21,114 nucleotides of DNA from Bacillota bacterium (GCA_029266295.1 JAQSXD010000014.1:1-21114); one strand, 5' to 3'. Positions 6,338 through 14,672 are shown, numbered from the stretch's first letter. Translations and numbers: made by a program. The notes: a model not told the origin generated them from the letters alone.

Positions 6338-7687
6338 TCAATTTCTCCAGTATTCATCATAGCGCCGCCTGCTATCTTGGCTCTGATACCGCATCGCTCT
6401 TTCCTGCCGTCTCATCTTACGTCTTTTGATCTGCTTTCTCTTTAGAAACACATAGGAGGCAAAGAGCAGGATTACAAGCAATATGATCGCAGAAAAAATC
6501 TTCTCTATCCTTTGAGCAGTCTCATCTGTAACACCTACAACGGAAAGGATTCCACCCTCTGGAATATCACTTGCCGCAATAGCATCAATGGTCTGCACAA
6601 GGCTGTCACCCTCATAGATTTCCACCTCTCCTACCTTCTGACCGTAGGCAACAGGAGCACGGACGGTTTCATCAAGCTTAATCTTGGTGTTAATCAACGA
6701 TTCTGAGGCTTCCACCGGAAGTGTGGCATAAGCGGTTTTCGATGCCACGACCTCGACTTTTTTTACAGAACCTCTATTGACCGGAATTTCTCCCAGTATG
6801 GTATCTGCTTGCATGGCCATTACACTCTTGTAGTTGTCAAACGCATAGTCCAGCAACGCAATAGAATCACCAAAACGACCAGGGTCCGTTGATTTCATGA
6901 CAACAGAAATCAACTCCGTATCTCCCTTAATAGCACCTGCTATAAGGCAGCCACCCGCATGGCTGGTATAGCCGGTTTTAATTCCTGTAGAACCTTCATA
7001 CTTTGCAGCACGCAGGACTCCGTTTGCGCTTACCTTGGTTTTTTCATCGTAGATCAATCGGTTTGTATTATAAAGATATCTTGTATCCTGCTTGTTGGTT
7101 GCAGGTATAATGTAACGATATGTGGTGACCAGTTCTCGAAATTTTTCATTCTTCATGGCCTCCCTTGCAATCATGGCCAGATCATACGCGGTTGAAACGT
7201 GAGCTGGATCATGCAGGCCGTTTGGATTTACGAAATTTGTATTCTTTGCGCCCAATTCCTTGGCTTTTTGATTCATCATTTCTGCAAATGCCGGAATGGT
7301 ACCCGCCATTTCTTTGCCAAGCGCAACGGCGGCATCATTTGCTGATTCCAGCAGCAATGCATATAATAATTGTTCTACCGTTACCTGCTCTCCTTCGAGC
7401 AGATAGATTCGACTTCCCTCTGTATACGGTGTTTCCGCATCAATGGTTACCACTTTATTCAAATCTAGATTTTCAAGCGCCAGAAGCGCGGTGATAACTT
7501 TGGTTGTGCTGGCAGGATACCTCTGTTCGTTCATATTCTTATCATACAGTACCTGGCCTGTTTTTATGTCGATCACGATCCCCGTCTCAGCTGTGATAGC
7601 AGGCGGCTCTGAAGCAGCATAGACGGCGCTAGGCACAGCATGGATGATAACGAACGCAGTTAAAATGATTGTAATTAATTTCTTCAT
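6338..7687 (-). CDS. D-alanyl-D-alanine carboxypeptidase (S11 family, PBP5-like)
   Basis: Membrane-anchored enzyme that trims the terminal D-Ala of peptidoglycan stem peptides outside the cell. A Sec signal peptide covers about residues 1-25 and probably ends in AVYAA. The penicillin-binding motifs are S60-T-T-K63, S115-A-N117 and K237-T-G239. The PBP5-type C-terminal beta domain follows (about 290-385). The protein ends with one membrane segment (about 394-414) and an unusually basic Lys/Arg-rich tail of about 35 residues, rather than the amphipathic anchor helix of E. coli PBP5. A modest GGGGA precedes the ATG. It lies 55 bases downstream of the mutase gene on the same strand with no terminator between, so co-transcription is likely. 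Confidence 0.93.
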   Translation of the reverse strand: MKKLITIILTAFVIIHAVPSAVYAASEPPAITAETGIVIDIKTGQVLYDKNMNEQRYPASTTKVITALLALENLDLNKVVTIDAETPYTEGSRIYLLEGEQVTVEQLLYALLLESANDAAVALGKEMAGTIPAFAEMMNQKAKELGAKNTNFVNPNGLHDPAHVSTAYDLAMIAREAMKNEKFRELVTTYRYIIPATNKQDTRYLYNTNRLIYDEKTKVSANGVLRAAKYEGSTGIKTGYTSHAGGCLIAGAIKGDTELISVVMKSTDPGRFGDSIALLDYAFDNYKSVMAMQADTILGEIPVNRGSVKKVEVVASKTAYATLPVEASESLINTKIKLDETVRAPVAYGQKVGEVEIYEGDSLVQTIDAIAASDIPEGGILSVVGVTDETAQRIEKIFSAIILLVILLFASYVFLKRKQIKRRKMRRQERAMRYQSQDSRRRYDEYWRN

Positions 7688-7742
7688 ATTATCCCCGTGT
7701 TATAACGCATCGCAGTAATTTTTCATATTCGGACGGTTAATC

Positions 7743-8951
7743 TCATAAAAAAAAATAGTCTGCCAGTTCATAACCGTTTTCAAAGAATCTTCCTTTTTCC
7801 CCTGCCGCTTCGTTAAAAGCTCTGTCTGTATCCGGTTTTTCTTCCCTGTCGCTTTGATAGATCACATAGGGAACCGGCGTTGAAGAATGGGTTCGTATTG
7901 CCAGCGGTGTCCGGTGATCCGGCACAATCAGCACTTTAAAGGTTTCCCCGCAGGAAAAAAGATATTCCAAAATTGGTTTCAAAACCAGCTCGTCAATCAT
8001 TTCCAGTGATTTCACTTTACCCTCTAAATCTCCCTGATGAGAGCACTCATCGGGAGCTTCTACATGCAAATAGATAAAATCCTGTCCTTTTTTGAACGCT
8101 GCAATCGCCGCTTCTGCCTTGCCTTTAAAATTCGTATGGATCGTTCCGGTTGCACCTTCAACATCCACGCTGCTCAGCCCGGCGCAAATTGCAATGCCCT
8201 TAATCAAGTCAACCGCTGAGATTGCGGTTCCGCTAATTTTATATTTCTCCGCAAAGGATGGCAGACTTGGTTTCCTGCCCTGACCCCATATCCAAATGGA
8301 ATTGGCGGGATTGAGACCTCTCCTTACACGATCCAAATTGACCGGATGTTCTTTCAGCAGTTCATAACTTTTTTTCATCATCTCTGTAATAAACTCTGAA
8401 CCTTCACCCTTTGGCAAATGATCCTGAACTTTTTGCGTCAGCACGTCATGTGGCGGCGTCAGATCATAGGCAGTCGAACCATTTTTCATAATCAGTGCAT
8501 GCCGATAGCTGACTCCGGGATAAAACTGCAGAACCTCTGTCCCAAGTGCTTCATTAATATATTCAATTAGAGCTTTCGCCTCTTCACTGGTAATATCTCC
8601 GGAGCTATGATCCTCAATCGTGAGTTCTTCATAGTTCCCGTTCCCTGCCAGGGTTACAAGATTGGTACGGAATGCAACATCGGTTTCCGCAAGCTCAATA
8701 CCCATACTCGCTGCTTCCAGCGGCGATCTTCCTGTGTGATATACCGCTGGGTCATATCCCATAACGGAAAGGTTAGCCGCATCACTACCCGGAGCAATTC
8801 CGGGTGGTATGGTTCTCACAAGGCCAACCATGCCTTTCTGCGCCAATTGCGTTATATTTTGCATTTTTGCTGCCTGCAAGGGTGTCTGGTTGCCCAGCAT
8901 GGCAATTTCCTCATCCCCCGCTCCGTCTGGCACCAAAACCAGGTATTTCAT
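7743..8951 (-). CDS. apgM: Cofactor-independent phosphoglycerate mutase, ApgM type (alkaline phosphatase superfamily)
   Basis: Predicted to interconvert 2- and 3-phosphoglycerate in the cytosol with two bound metals. Visible superfamily features are MKYLVLVPDGAGD at the N-terminus, APGSDAANLSVMGYDP carrying the phosphorylated serine, HVEAPDECSHQGD and VPDHRTP for metal binding. The frame stays open to 9050, but ATG 8951 has AAGGAG 6 bases upstream and begins exactly at the family N-terminus; it gives 402 residues. The subfamily also contains members proposed to be homoserine kinases, usually beside hom or thrC. Here the neighbours are serC and serA, whose pathway begins at 3-phosphoglycerate, which favours the mutase role but does not prove it. 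Confidence 0.85.
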   Translation of the reverse strand: MKYLVLVPDGAGDEEIAMLGNQTPLQAAKMQNITQLAQKGMVGLVRTIPPGIAPGSDAANLSVMGYDPAVYHTGRSPLEAASMGIELAETDVAFRTNLVTLAGNGNYEELTIEDHSSGDITSEEAKALIEYINEALGTEVLQFYPGVSYRHALIMKNGSTAYDLTPPHDVLTQKVQDHLPKGEGSEFITEMMKKSYELLKEHPVNLDRVRRGLNPANSIWIWGQGRKPSLPSFAEKYKISGTAISAVDLIKGIAICAGLSSVDVEGATGTIHTNFKGKAEAAIAAFKKGQDFIYLHVEAPDECSHQGDLEGKVKSLEMIDELVLKPILEYLFSCGETFKVLIVPDHRTPLAIRTHSSTPVPYVIYQSDREEKPDTDRAFNEAAGEKGRFFENGYELADYFFL

Positions 8952-8976
8952 AATCGATCTCCTTATAAAATAGAAA

Positions 8977-9017
8977 TGCTTTCTTAGCCCCTGTCTCCAT
9001 GATACCATAAGAAAGCA
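8977..9017 (-). promoter_or_regulatory. Inverted repeat bracketing a probable apgM promoter
   Basis: TGCTTTCTTA (8977-8986) and TAAGAAAGCA (9008-9017) form a perfect 10-bp inverted repeat with a 21-base spacer. On the minus strand the spacer region contains TGGTATCAT (9007-8999), an extended -10 with one mismatch, pointing at apgM. If transcribed from serC, the stem followed by TTTCTATTTT could also be a weak terminator. Confidence 0.45.
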
Positions 9018-9057
9018 CCTCATTTGTGATAAAATTGTGTTTAAAGGCAATTAATTC

Positions 9058-10152
9058 TTACTTGCTGTTCTCCGCCTCAAACTTTTTCATAAAAGTAATC
9101 AAAGCATCGACTCCAGACATGGGCATGGCATTATAGATGCTTGCTCTCATGCCTCCGATGGAACGGTGTCCTCCCAGATTATGGAGTCCCGCTGCCTTGG
9201 ATTCCTTTGTAAATTTCTTATCCAGTGTCTCATCACCTGTGATGAATACAACATTCATCAGAGATCTGTCCTGCTCCGCAACCGGGCAGCTGTAAAGCTT
9301 GCTGTTATCTATATAGTCATAAAGTTTTTTCGCTTTCTGTCTATTGATCTTTTCCAGTGCAGGAACTCCGCCCAGTTTTTGAATATGCTTAAAAATCTCT
9401 CCCGCCATATAAATTCCGAAAGTCGGCGGTGTGTTGTACATGGATTCATTGTTCACATGAATTTTATAATCCAGATAGATTGGTGTATCTTTCGGAGCAA
9501 AACCGATGAGATCATCACGGATGATTACAATAACCACTCCTGCTGGCCCGATATTCTTTTGTGCCCCTGCATAGATCAGTCCGAATTTTGACACGTCAAC
9601 TTCGTCAGAAAGAATGCAGGAAGAAAGATCAGCAACAAGAGGAATATCTCCTGTATCCGGAATGTACGGATATCTCGTACCATAAATTGTATTATTTAAT
9701 GTAATATGCACATAATCCGCATCTGGTGTAAATTCTTCTTTTTTTACTTCAGGTATATACGTGAAATTACTCTCTTCAGAGGAAGCGACGGCTTTGATTT
9801 CTCCAAATTTTTGTGCTTCTTCATATGCCTTCTTTGCCCAAGCTCCCGTTATAATGTAATCTGCTTTCTTGGATCTGCGAAGCAGATTGATGGGAATCAT
9901 GGAAAACTGTAAGGTTGCGCCGCCTTGAAGGAACAACACCTTATAATTATCAGGGATATTCATAATATCTCTGAGGTTTTTCTCAGCGGAATGAAGAATT
10001 TCTTCAAACTCTGCGGAACGATGGCTCATTTCCATAACGGACATACCGCATCCATTGTAATTTGTTAGTTGTTCTGCTGCTTGCTCCATGACCTCTAAGG
10101 GAAGCATGGAGGGTCCAGCCGAAAAATTGTAAACTCTTTCTTTCTGACTCAT
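9058..10152 (-). CDS. serC: Phosphoserine aminotransferase
   Basis: PLP-dependent class V aminotransferase converting 3-phosphohydroxypyruvate and glutamate to O-phosphoserine in serine synthesis; it may also act in PLP synthesis. The 364 residues match the family. Motifs are YNFSAGPSMLPLEV at the start, PLVADLSSCILSDEVD, the PLP lysine in GLIYAGAQKNIGPAG, and the C-terminal HNLGGHRSIGGMRASIYNAM. AGGAGG at 10157-10162 is 4 bases before the ATG. Its promoter lies in the shared palindrome at 10263-10303, divergent from serA. It is followed by the apgM-type mutase 106 bases downstream. Confidence 0.96.
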   Translation of the reverse strand: MSQKERVYNFSAGPSMLPLEVMEQAAEQLTNYNGCGMSVMEMSHRSAEFEEILHSAEKNLRDIMNIPDNYKVLFLQGGATLQFSMIPINLLRRSKKADYIITGAWAKKAYEEAQKFGEIKAVASSEESNFTYIPEVKKEEFTPDADYVHITLNNTIYGTRYPYIPDTGDIPLVADLSSCILSDEVDVSKFGLIYAGAQKNIGPAGVVIVIIRDDLIGFAPKDTPIYLDYKIHVNNESMYNTPPTFGIYMAGEIFKHIQKLGGVPALEKINRQKAKKLYDYIDNSKLYSCPVAEQDRSLMNVVFITGDETLDKKFTKESKAAGLHNLGGHRSIGGMRASIYNAMPMSGVDALITFMKKFEAENSK

Positions 10153-10262
10153 TTCATCCTCCTACACGCTCGCCCAATTTACGAAGGAAATTGTTGGCGA
10201 ATCTTATGCTGAAAAAATCAAAATAATTGATTTTTAGATTTACATTGCGATAAATAATGTAT

Positions 10263-10303
10263 AATTATATCACTTTACGTACCGTCCGTAAAGTGATATA
10301 ATT
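10263..10303. promoter_or_regulatory. Symmetric face-to-face promoters for serC and serA in a 17-bp inverted repeat
   Basis: AATTATATCACTTTACG (10263-10279) and its exact reverse complement (10287-10303) surround a 7-base spacer. On the plus strand TTTACG (10274-10279), 17 bases, then TGATATAAT (-10 hexamer 10297-10302) point to serA. By symmetry the minus strand has TTTACG (10292-10287), 17 bases, and TATAAT (10269-10264) pointing to serC. Each arm therefore holds the -35 of one promoter and the -10 of the other, so polymerase could occupy only one orientation at a time. The promoter match is direct; mutual exclusion is inferred. Confidence 0.75.
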
Positions 10304-10367
10304 CTACCTAATACTTATAGAAAAAAGCAATACTAATAAAATTTTTGAATCAGGAGAGTTGGAGAAA

Positions 10368-11522
10368 ATGTATAAAATAGCAACCTTGAATAAGATCTCA
10401 AGCAAAGGGCTGGAACGGTTCAGTGATCGATATACCGTAAGCGATAATACTTCCGACGCGCAAGGAATTCTTCTCAGAAGTCAGGATATGCATTCCATGG
10501 CACTGCCGGAGTCACTGCTGGCAATTGCAAGAGCCGGAGCAGGAGTGAATAACATTCCAGTTGAGGAATGCTCAAAAAAAGGGATTGTTGTTTTTAACAC
10601 ACCCGGAGCCAACGCCAACGCGGTAAAGGAACTCGTATTGACCGGTATTCTCATGTCTGCAAGAAATGTTTCCAGCGCCATTGCCTGGACAAAAACTTTG
10701 ACCGAAGATATTTCCAAGACAGTTGAAAAAAACAAATCCCAATTTGCAGGCCATGAAATCAAAGGAAAAGTGCTTGGAGTTGTCGGTCTTGGAGCCATTG
10801 GGGTTATGGTTGCCAATGCCGCTGAAAGTCTCGGAATGCATGTAATCGGCTACGATCCATATATGTCGATCCAGTCTGCACACGAATTATCCCGTACGGT
10901 AGAGGTATCTGAGTCTCTCGATCTCATTCTTCCTAAATGCGATTATATCACGATCCATGTACCATTTATGGAAAATACGAAGGAGCTGATCAACGAAAAG
11001 CGCTTCAGTCTCATGAAAGACGGCGTATGCCTTCTGAACTTTTCAAGAGACCAGATCGTCAGTGAATCGGACATCCTGAACGCACTGGAAACAGGTAAAG
11101 TGCGCAAATATGTTACAGACTTCCCGTCGGAGAAGTTCCTCTGCAATGACAAAGCAATCTGCATCCCTCATCTGGGCGCTTCAACAAAGGAATCCGAAGA
11201 GAACTGCGCAAGAATGGCGGTTGATCAGATGATGGACTATCTTGAAAACGGAAACATCACCAATTCCGTCAATTTTCCCAATTGCTCACTGGGGATCAGC
11301 ACTTCCATGAATCGAATTGCTGTGCTCAACAAGAATGTACCTGCAATGCTCGGTAAAATCACAGGAATTCTTGCTGAAATGAATATCAATATCAGCGATC
11401 TAAACAACAGAAGCAAGGGTGAATTGGCTTATACGCTCATTGATATCGACTCAGAGGTTGACGAAGCGGCGCTGAAACAGGCACTGAATGTTAACGGAAT
11501 CATTTCTGTAAGGGTCATCTAA
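10368..11522 (+). CDS. serA: D-3-phosphoglycerate dehydrogenase with C-terminal ACT domain
   Basis: Oxidises 3-phosphoglycerate with NAD to 3-phosphohydroxypyruvate, the first step of serine synthesis. 384 residues: substrate-binding domain split around a Rossmann domain with VVGLGAIGVMVANAA, the catalytic Arg in NFSRDQIV, Glu in DFPSEKF and His in IPHLGASTKES. A C-terminal ACT domain (about 315-384) follows, the usual site of serine feedback. The frame extends to a TTG at 10359, but AGGAG at 10352-10356 would be only 2 bases from it, so I take ATG 10368 (11-base spacing, with an additional GGAG at 10361). It is transcribed divergently from serC and ends in its own terminator, so it is probably monocistronic. 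Confidence 0.95.
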   Translation: MYKIATLNKISSKGLERFSDRYTVSDNTSDAQGILLRSQDMHSMALPESLLAIARAGAGVNNIPVEECSKKGIVVFNTPGANANAVKELVLTGILMSARNVSSAIAWTKTLTEDISKTVEKNKSQFAGHEIKGKVLGVVGLGAIGVMVANAAESLGMHVIGYDPYMSIQSAHELSRTVEVSESLDLILPKCDYITIHVPFMENTKELINEKRFSLMKDGVCLLNFSRDQIVSESDILNALETGKVRKYVTDFPSEKFLCNDKAICIPHLGASTKESEENCARMAVDQMMDYLENGNITNSVNFPNCSLGISTSMNRIAVLNKNVPAMLGKITGILAEMNINISDLNNRSKGELAYTLIDIDSEVDEAALKQALNVNGIISVRVI

Positions 11523-11540
11523 GAGACTACTTAAACAGAA

Positions 11541-11581
11541 GCCGCCTGTCAGCATTACAATACGCTGGCAGGCGGCTTTTT
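11541..11581 (+). terminator. Intrinsic terminator after serA
   Basis: GCCGCCTGTCAGC pairs with GCTGGCAGGCGGC (13 pairs, one G-U) around a 10-base loop, followed by TTTTT at 11577-11581. It begins 18 bases after the serA stop and also separates it from the convergent yihY-like gene. Confidence 0.92.
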
Positions 11582-11599
11582 CGCCTAAATCATAACCAT

Positions 11600-12439
11600 C
11601 TAGTTCTTCTCCGGCTTCGTCTGATCCCACACCGCATTGACCAAGATTCCTATTACAAGAATATATCCAAGAATATAGAACCAGAACAACAATGCAACAA
11701 TGGCAGCTAAGCTTCCATACAGCAGATCGTAATTCGCAAATACGGACGCATAATAGGAATAGATCCACGAAGCAAGCAGCATTCCGCCGGATGCCACGAT
11801 GCTTCCGGGCAGTATTTTTCTGAACTTGATCCGCTCCGATGGCAGAACATAGTAGTTGTAGCTGATCATCAGGAAATAAAGCGCAAGGGCAATGGGCCAT
11901 CTTAGAACAAACCAAATACTGTCAAAGATAAATTGCAAGTGCAGGAACTGGTTCACATATGCAGTGAATACGTGAATAATAATTTCTCCGTAAACGAGGA
12001 TCAGTAAGCCAAAGACCAGTGTGAAAATTGTGATCAAAATCGTCTTCACCGCCCTCAAACGCTCCCTGATGATGCCTCTTCCGCCCGAAGGGTGTCCTGT
12101 AAAGGAATAATTTGAGATTCGCATCAAAGAATAAGATGCTTTGGAAGCCGCCCACAATGCGAATACAATAAACGCTGCACTGATTGCCCCTGATGGGTTA
12201 TAAGTCAGATAATCCGACAAACTGGCTGAGATTTCCGGCGATACATATTGTGTTAAAATATCTTTAATCGCGTTCATAGATATGGAAAATACGCCCAGCA
12301 TTTCACCAAGGATAATGGCTGCCGGCACCAATGACAGCAGAAAAAAGAAAGCCAATTCCGCCGCAACCCCCTGATAATACGGATCCGAGATTTTTTTTAT
12401 AATCATCAATGTCATATTTAGCAGTCTTCTGCCACTCAT
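11600..12439 (-). CDS. YihY/BrkB (UPF0761) family integral membrane protein
   Basis: Inner-membrane protein of unknown biochemical role; some relatives were once mis-described as RNase BN. The 279 residues carry the family N-terminus (YYQGVAAELAFFFLLSLVPA), several hydrophobic helices (about 25-48, 90-112, 132-158, 180-200, 210-232 and 240-268), and the family's LYGSLAAIVALLFWFYILGYI segment near the end. The ribosome binding site is poor: only AGAGCG and a more distant GGGG precede the ATG, so the start is less certain than for its neighbours. It is the last gene of the minus-strand series pit, DUF47, rph, rdgB, yihY, 86 bases after rdgB. Confidence 0.88.
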   Translation of the reverse strand: MSGRRLLNMTLMIIKKISDPYYQGVAAELAFFFLLSLVPAAIILGEMLGVFSISMNAIKDILTQYVSPEISASLSDYLTYNPSGAISAAFIVFALWAASKASYSLMRISNYSFTGHPSGGRGIIRERLRAVKTILITIFTLVFGLLILVYGEIIIHVFTAYVNQFLHLQFIFDSIWFVLRWPIALALYFLMISYNYYVLPSERIKFRKILPGSIVASGGMLLASWIYSYYASVFANYDLLYGSLAAIVALLFWFYILGYILVIGILVNAVWDQTKPEKN

Positions 12440-12525
12440 CGCTCTATGAATCCCCTTCCCAATGTTTCATCCCCTAGTTTCTACCCCGTTGATATTGATC
12501 GTAACTGCGCTAAATTTCCAGCCTG

Positions 12526-13134
12526 TTAGGCGGAAGGTGCAGCCGCAGCTGCAATCAGCATTCCTTTCAGTTTCTGCAGGGCGGCCGCTCTATGGCTGAT
12601 TTGATTCTTCTCCTCTGCTGTTAGTTCAGCAAAGGTTCTGTCATATCCATTTGGAACAAATAACGGATCATATCCAAAGCCATTGCATCCCCTCTCCTTG
12701 TATATAATATGCCCTTCACACTCTCCCCTTGCCACGATTTTCCTTCCATCGGGATAGATCATCGTGATGACAGACACAAATCTGGCGGTTCTCTGATCCT
12801 CATCCACCGGTTCAAGCAGGGAGAGAAGTTTTTCATTATTTTGTGCATCACTTGCGTCTTCTCCTGCAAACCTTGCAGAGATTACGCCCGGTGCTCCATC
12901 CAGCGCATCCACCATCAGTCCGGAATCATCCGCAATTGTGATTTCACCGCAAAGCTCCTGTATCTCTCTAGCTTTTTTTTCGGAGTTTTCCTCAAAGGTG
13001 CTGCCGTCCTCTTCCACCTCAATATCCGGAACGCCGGCGGCATCTCTGGGTACCACTTCCATTCCAAACTCTTTCGTTATGGCTTGAATCTCGTCTATTT
13101 TGTGTTTATTCTTTGTTGCAGCTACAATACGCAT
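12526..13134 (-). CDS. rdgB: XTP/dITP diphosphatase (non-canonical purine NTP pyrophosphatase)
   Basis: Cleans the nucleotide pool by hydrolysing ITP, dITP and XTP to monophosphates. 202 residues with the HAM1/RdgB signature: TKNKHKIDEI at residues 7-16, ADDSGLMVDAL for metal binding, GFGYDPLFVP, and SHRAAALQKL near the end. The frame runs up to 13176, but ATG 13134 has AAGGGGTG 7 bases upstream and starts at the family's MRIVAATKN. It follows rph by 96 bases on the same strand, a gene pair common in Bacillota. The C-terminal tail is alanine-rich (IAAAAAPSA). Confidence 0.94.
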   Translation of the reverse strand: MRIVAATKNKHKIDEIQAITKEFGMEVVPRDAAGVPDIEVEEDGSTFEENSEKKAREIQELCGEITIADDSGLMVDALDGAPGVISARFAGEDASDAQNNEKLLSLLEPVDEDQRTARFVSVITMIYPDGRKIVARGECEGHIIYKERGCNGFGYDPLFVPNGYDRTFAELTAEEKNQISHRAAALQKLKGMLIAAAAAPSA

Positions 13135-13230
13135 GCAATTCACCCCTTTCGTGTCTGATGGAACTGCTGATTTCATGGAAGGTGCACAGCCAGTCGAGGA
13201 AATGTGCGCACAGAATGAATCAGCGCTTTC

Positions 13231-13956
13231 TTATCCAATGTCGCCCAAAACCTCTTTTTGGACTGTAATTAGTTCTCTGCAGCCCTTCGCTGCAAGCTCA
13301 AGCATCTGCTGGAGCTGCTGGGGCTGAAAGGGAGAATCCTCACCGGTGCCCTGAACCTCAATATATTCTCCCTGGTCTGTCATTACAACATTCATATCTA
13401 CCTTTGCATTGGAGTCCTCAGCATAAGGAAGATCGAGAACCGTTTCATCTCCGACAATTCCAACGCTTACTGCAGATACAAACGTCTTGACCGGAATTGC
13501 ATCGATCAATTTTTTCTCTTTCATCCACTTCATTGCTTCCACCATGGCGACGAAAGCACCTGTAATGGATGCGGTGCGGGTTCCGCCATCTGCCTGAATC
13601 ACATCGCAGTCGATCCAGATCGTTCGCTCACCCAGGCGATCCATATCAACCACCGAACGAAGGGCTCTTCCGATGAGCCGCTGGATTTCCATGGTTCTTC
13701 CGTCAACTTTGCCTCTGGAGGAATCTCTGGTCTTTCTGGTACCTGTGGAGCGGGGAAGCATCCCGTACTCCGCAGTGATCCATCCTTTTCCGGTTCCTTT
13801 CAGGTGCTGCGCCGTCTTCTCTTCCACGGATGCAGTGCAGATTACTTTCGTATTGCCCATCTCTATAAGTACGGATCCCTCAGCATGCATCAGGTAATGG
13901 TTGGTAATTTTCACAGCCCGGAGCTGGTCAAAGTCTCTGTCGTCAAATCGTTTCAT
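13231..13956 (-). CDS. rph: Ribonuclease PH
   Basis: Phosphorolytic 3'-5' exoribonuclease that finishes tRNA 3' ends using inorganic phosphate. 241 residues, the usual length. Visible family features are RDFDQLRAVKI near the start, GSVLIEMGNTKVICTASVEE, the RGKVDGRTMEIQRLIGRALR segment, and DCDVIQADGGTRTASITGAF for phosphate binding and catalysis. GAGGAG at 13962-13967 is 5 bases before ATG 13956; the frame continues upstream to a TTG at 13989 inside an inverted repeat, which I consider non-coding. It lies downstream of the phosphate transporter genes pit and DUF47 on the same strand. Confidence 0.95.
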   Translation of the reverse strand: MKRFDDRDFDQLRAVKITNHYLMHAEGSVLIEMGNTKVICTASVEEKTAQHLKGTGKGWITAEYGMLPRSTGTRKTRDSSRGKVDGRTMEIQRLIGRALRSVVDMDRLGERTIWIDCDVIQADGGTRTASITGAFVAMVEAMKWMKEKKLIDAIPVKTFVSAVSVGIVGDETVLDLPYAEDSNAKVDMNVVMTDQGEYIEVQGTGEDSPFQPQQLQQMLELAAKGCRELITVQKEVLGDIG

Positions 13957-13972
13957 AGTAACTCCTCGTTCC

Positions 13973-14033
13973 CTACCCTCCTTTGACAAGGTACAACACG
14001 GTTTGCAAAGGCAAATTTGTCAAAGGAGGGTAG
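13973..14033. repeat. 61-bp element with perfect 17-bp inverted repeat before rph
   Basis: CTACCCTCCTTTGACAA (13973-13989) is matched exactly by its reverse complement at 14017-14033, with a 27-base spacer that itself contains TTTGC/GCAAA. It lies between the DUF47 gene and rph. There is no T-run on either side, so it is not a standard terminator. Each arm contains TTGACA but no -10 is placed correctly. In an mRNA running into rph it would form a long hairpin ending 6 bases before the rph Shine-Dalgarno. Confidence 0.7.
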
Positions 14034-14048
14034 ATAAAAGAAGAACTC

Positions 14049-14672
14049 TTACGAGTTCTTCATCATTACACTTTCAATTACATCGGCAACATCTTCGCAG
14101 GCATCGCAGCAAATTTCCATATAGTGCAGTGTTCTGCCCCAGCCATAAACTTCCAGCGGATCTTTGCCCTGAACATAGAGGTTACGGGTAGCCTTTGTAA
14201 ACAGTTGATCGCCCTCTTCTTCCATACGGTTAATTTCTACGATCAAACCGTGCAATGTGTGGGATTTTCTGAAATTATGGAATTCAACAAGAGCTTCCCG
14301 GAGTGCCTCACAACATTTTACAATGATCTCAGCCATTTTTAAGGAATCCTCTCGCATGCTCCTGATATTGAACATGTACATACGCATCAGTACGTCTTCT
14401 ATGGCGTCGGTTACATTGTCAATTGCATCAGCCATGGCAACGATATCTTCTCTTTCAATGGGGGTGATAAATTCCTTCGCCAGTTTTTTCATCATGATAT
14501 GCCGTTCCACATCGCCGGCATGCTCGATATTATGCATTTCCTTCATCTTTTCTTCCAGTTCATCCGGATTGAAGTTGTGCATAATTTCACTCAGCAAATT
14601 TGCTGCCTGGCAGGAATAATTCACAAGCTCAACAAACGTGCTGAAGTAATTATCATCTTTCTTTATAGCCAT
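14049..14672 (-). CDS. DUF47 family (PhoU-like) phosphate transport regulator
   Basis: Helical PhoU-like protein of 207 residues, normally paired with Pit-type phosphate transporters and thought to control them. Family features are YFSTFVELVNYSCQAANLL, the acidic and His-containing helix with NIEHAGDVERHIMMKKLAKE followed by FITPIEREDIVAMADAID, and NRMEEEGDQLFTKATRNLY. AAAGGAG lies 11 bases before the ATG. It follows pit by 45 bases on the same strand. In many genomes the DUF47 gene comes first; here the transporter comes first. Assignment by family and context; no biochemical activity is implied. Confidence 0.9.
   Translation of the reverse strand: MAIKKDDNYFSTFVELVNYSCQAANLLSEIMHNFNPDELEEKMKEMHNIEHAGDVERHIMMKKLAKEFITPIEREDIVAMADAIDNVTDAIEDVLMRMYMFNIRSMREDSLKMAEIIVKCCEALREALVEFHNFRKSHTLHGLIVEINRMEEEGDQLFTKATRNLYVQGKDPLEVYGWGRTLHYMEICCDACEDVADVIESVMMKNS

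Noticed and set aside
10153..10367. T-box or riboswitch in the serC or serA leaders
   Set aside because: No T-box consensus, no long structured leader; the only strong structure is the promoter palindrome.
13135..13176. Longer N-terminus for rdgB
   Set aside because: The extra 14 codons are not family-like and the internal ATG has a proper AAGGGGTG site.
13973..14033. Reading the inverted repeat before rph as an intrinsic terminator or TTGACA promoter
   Set aside because: No T-run follows on either strand, and no -10 hexamer lies 16-18 bases from TTGACA.
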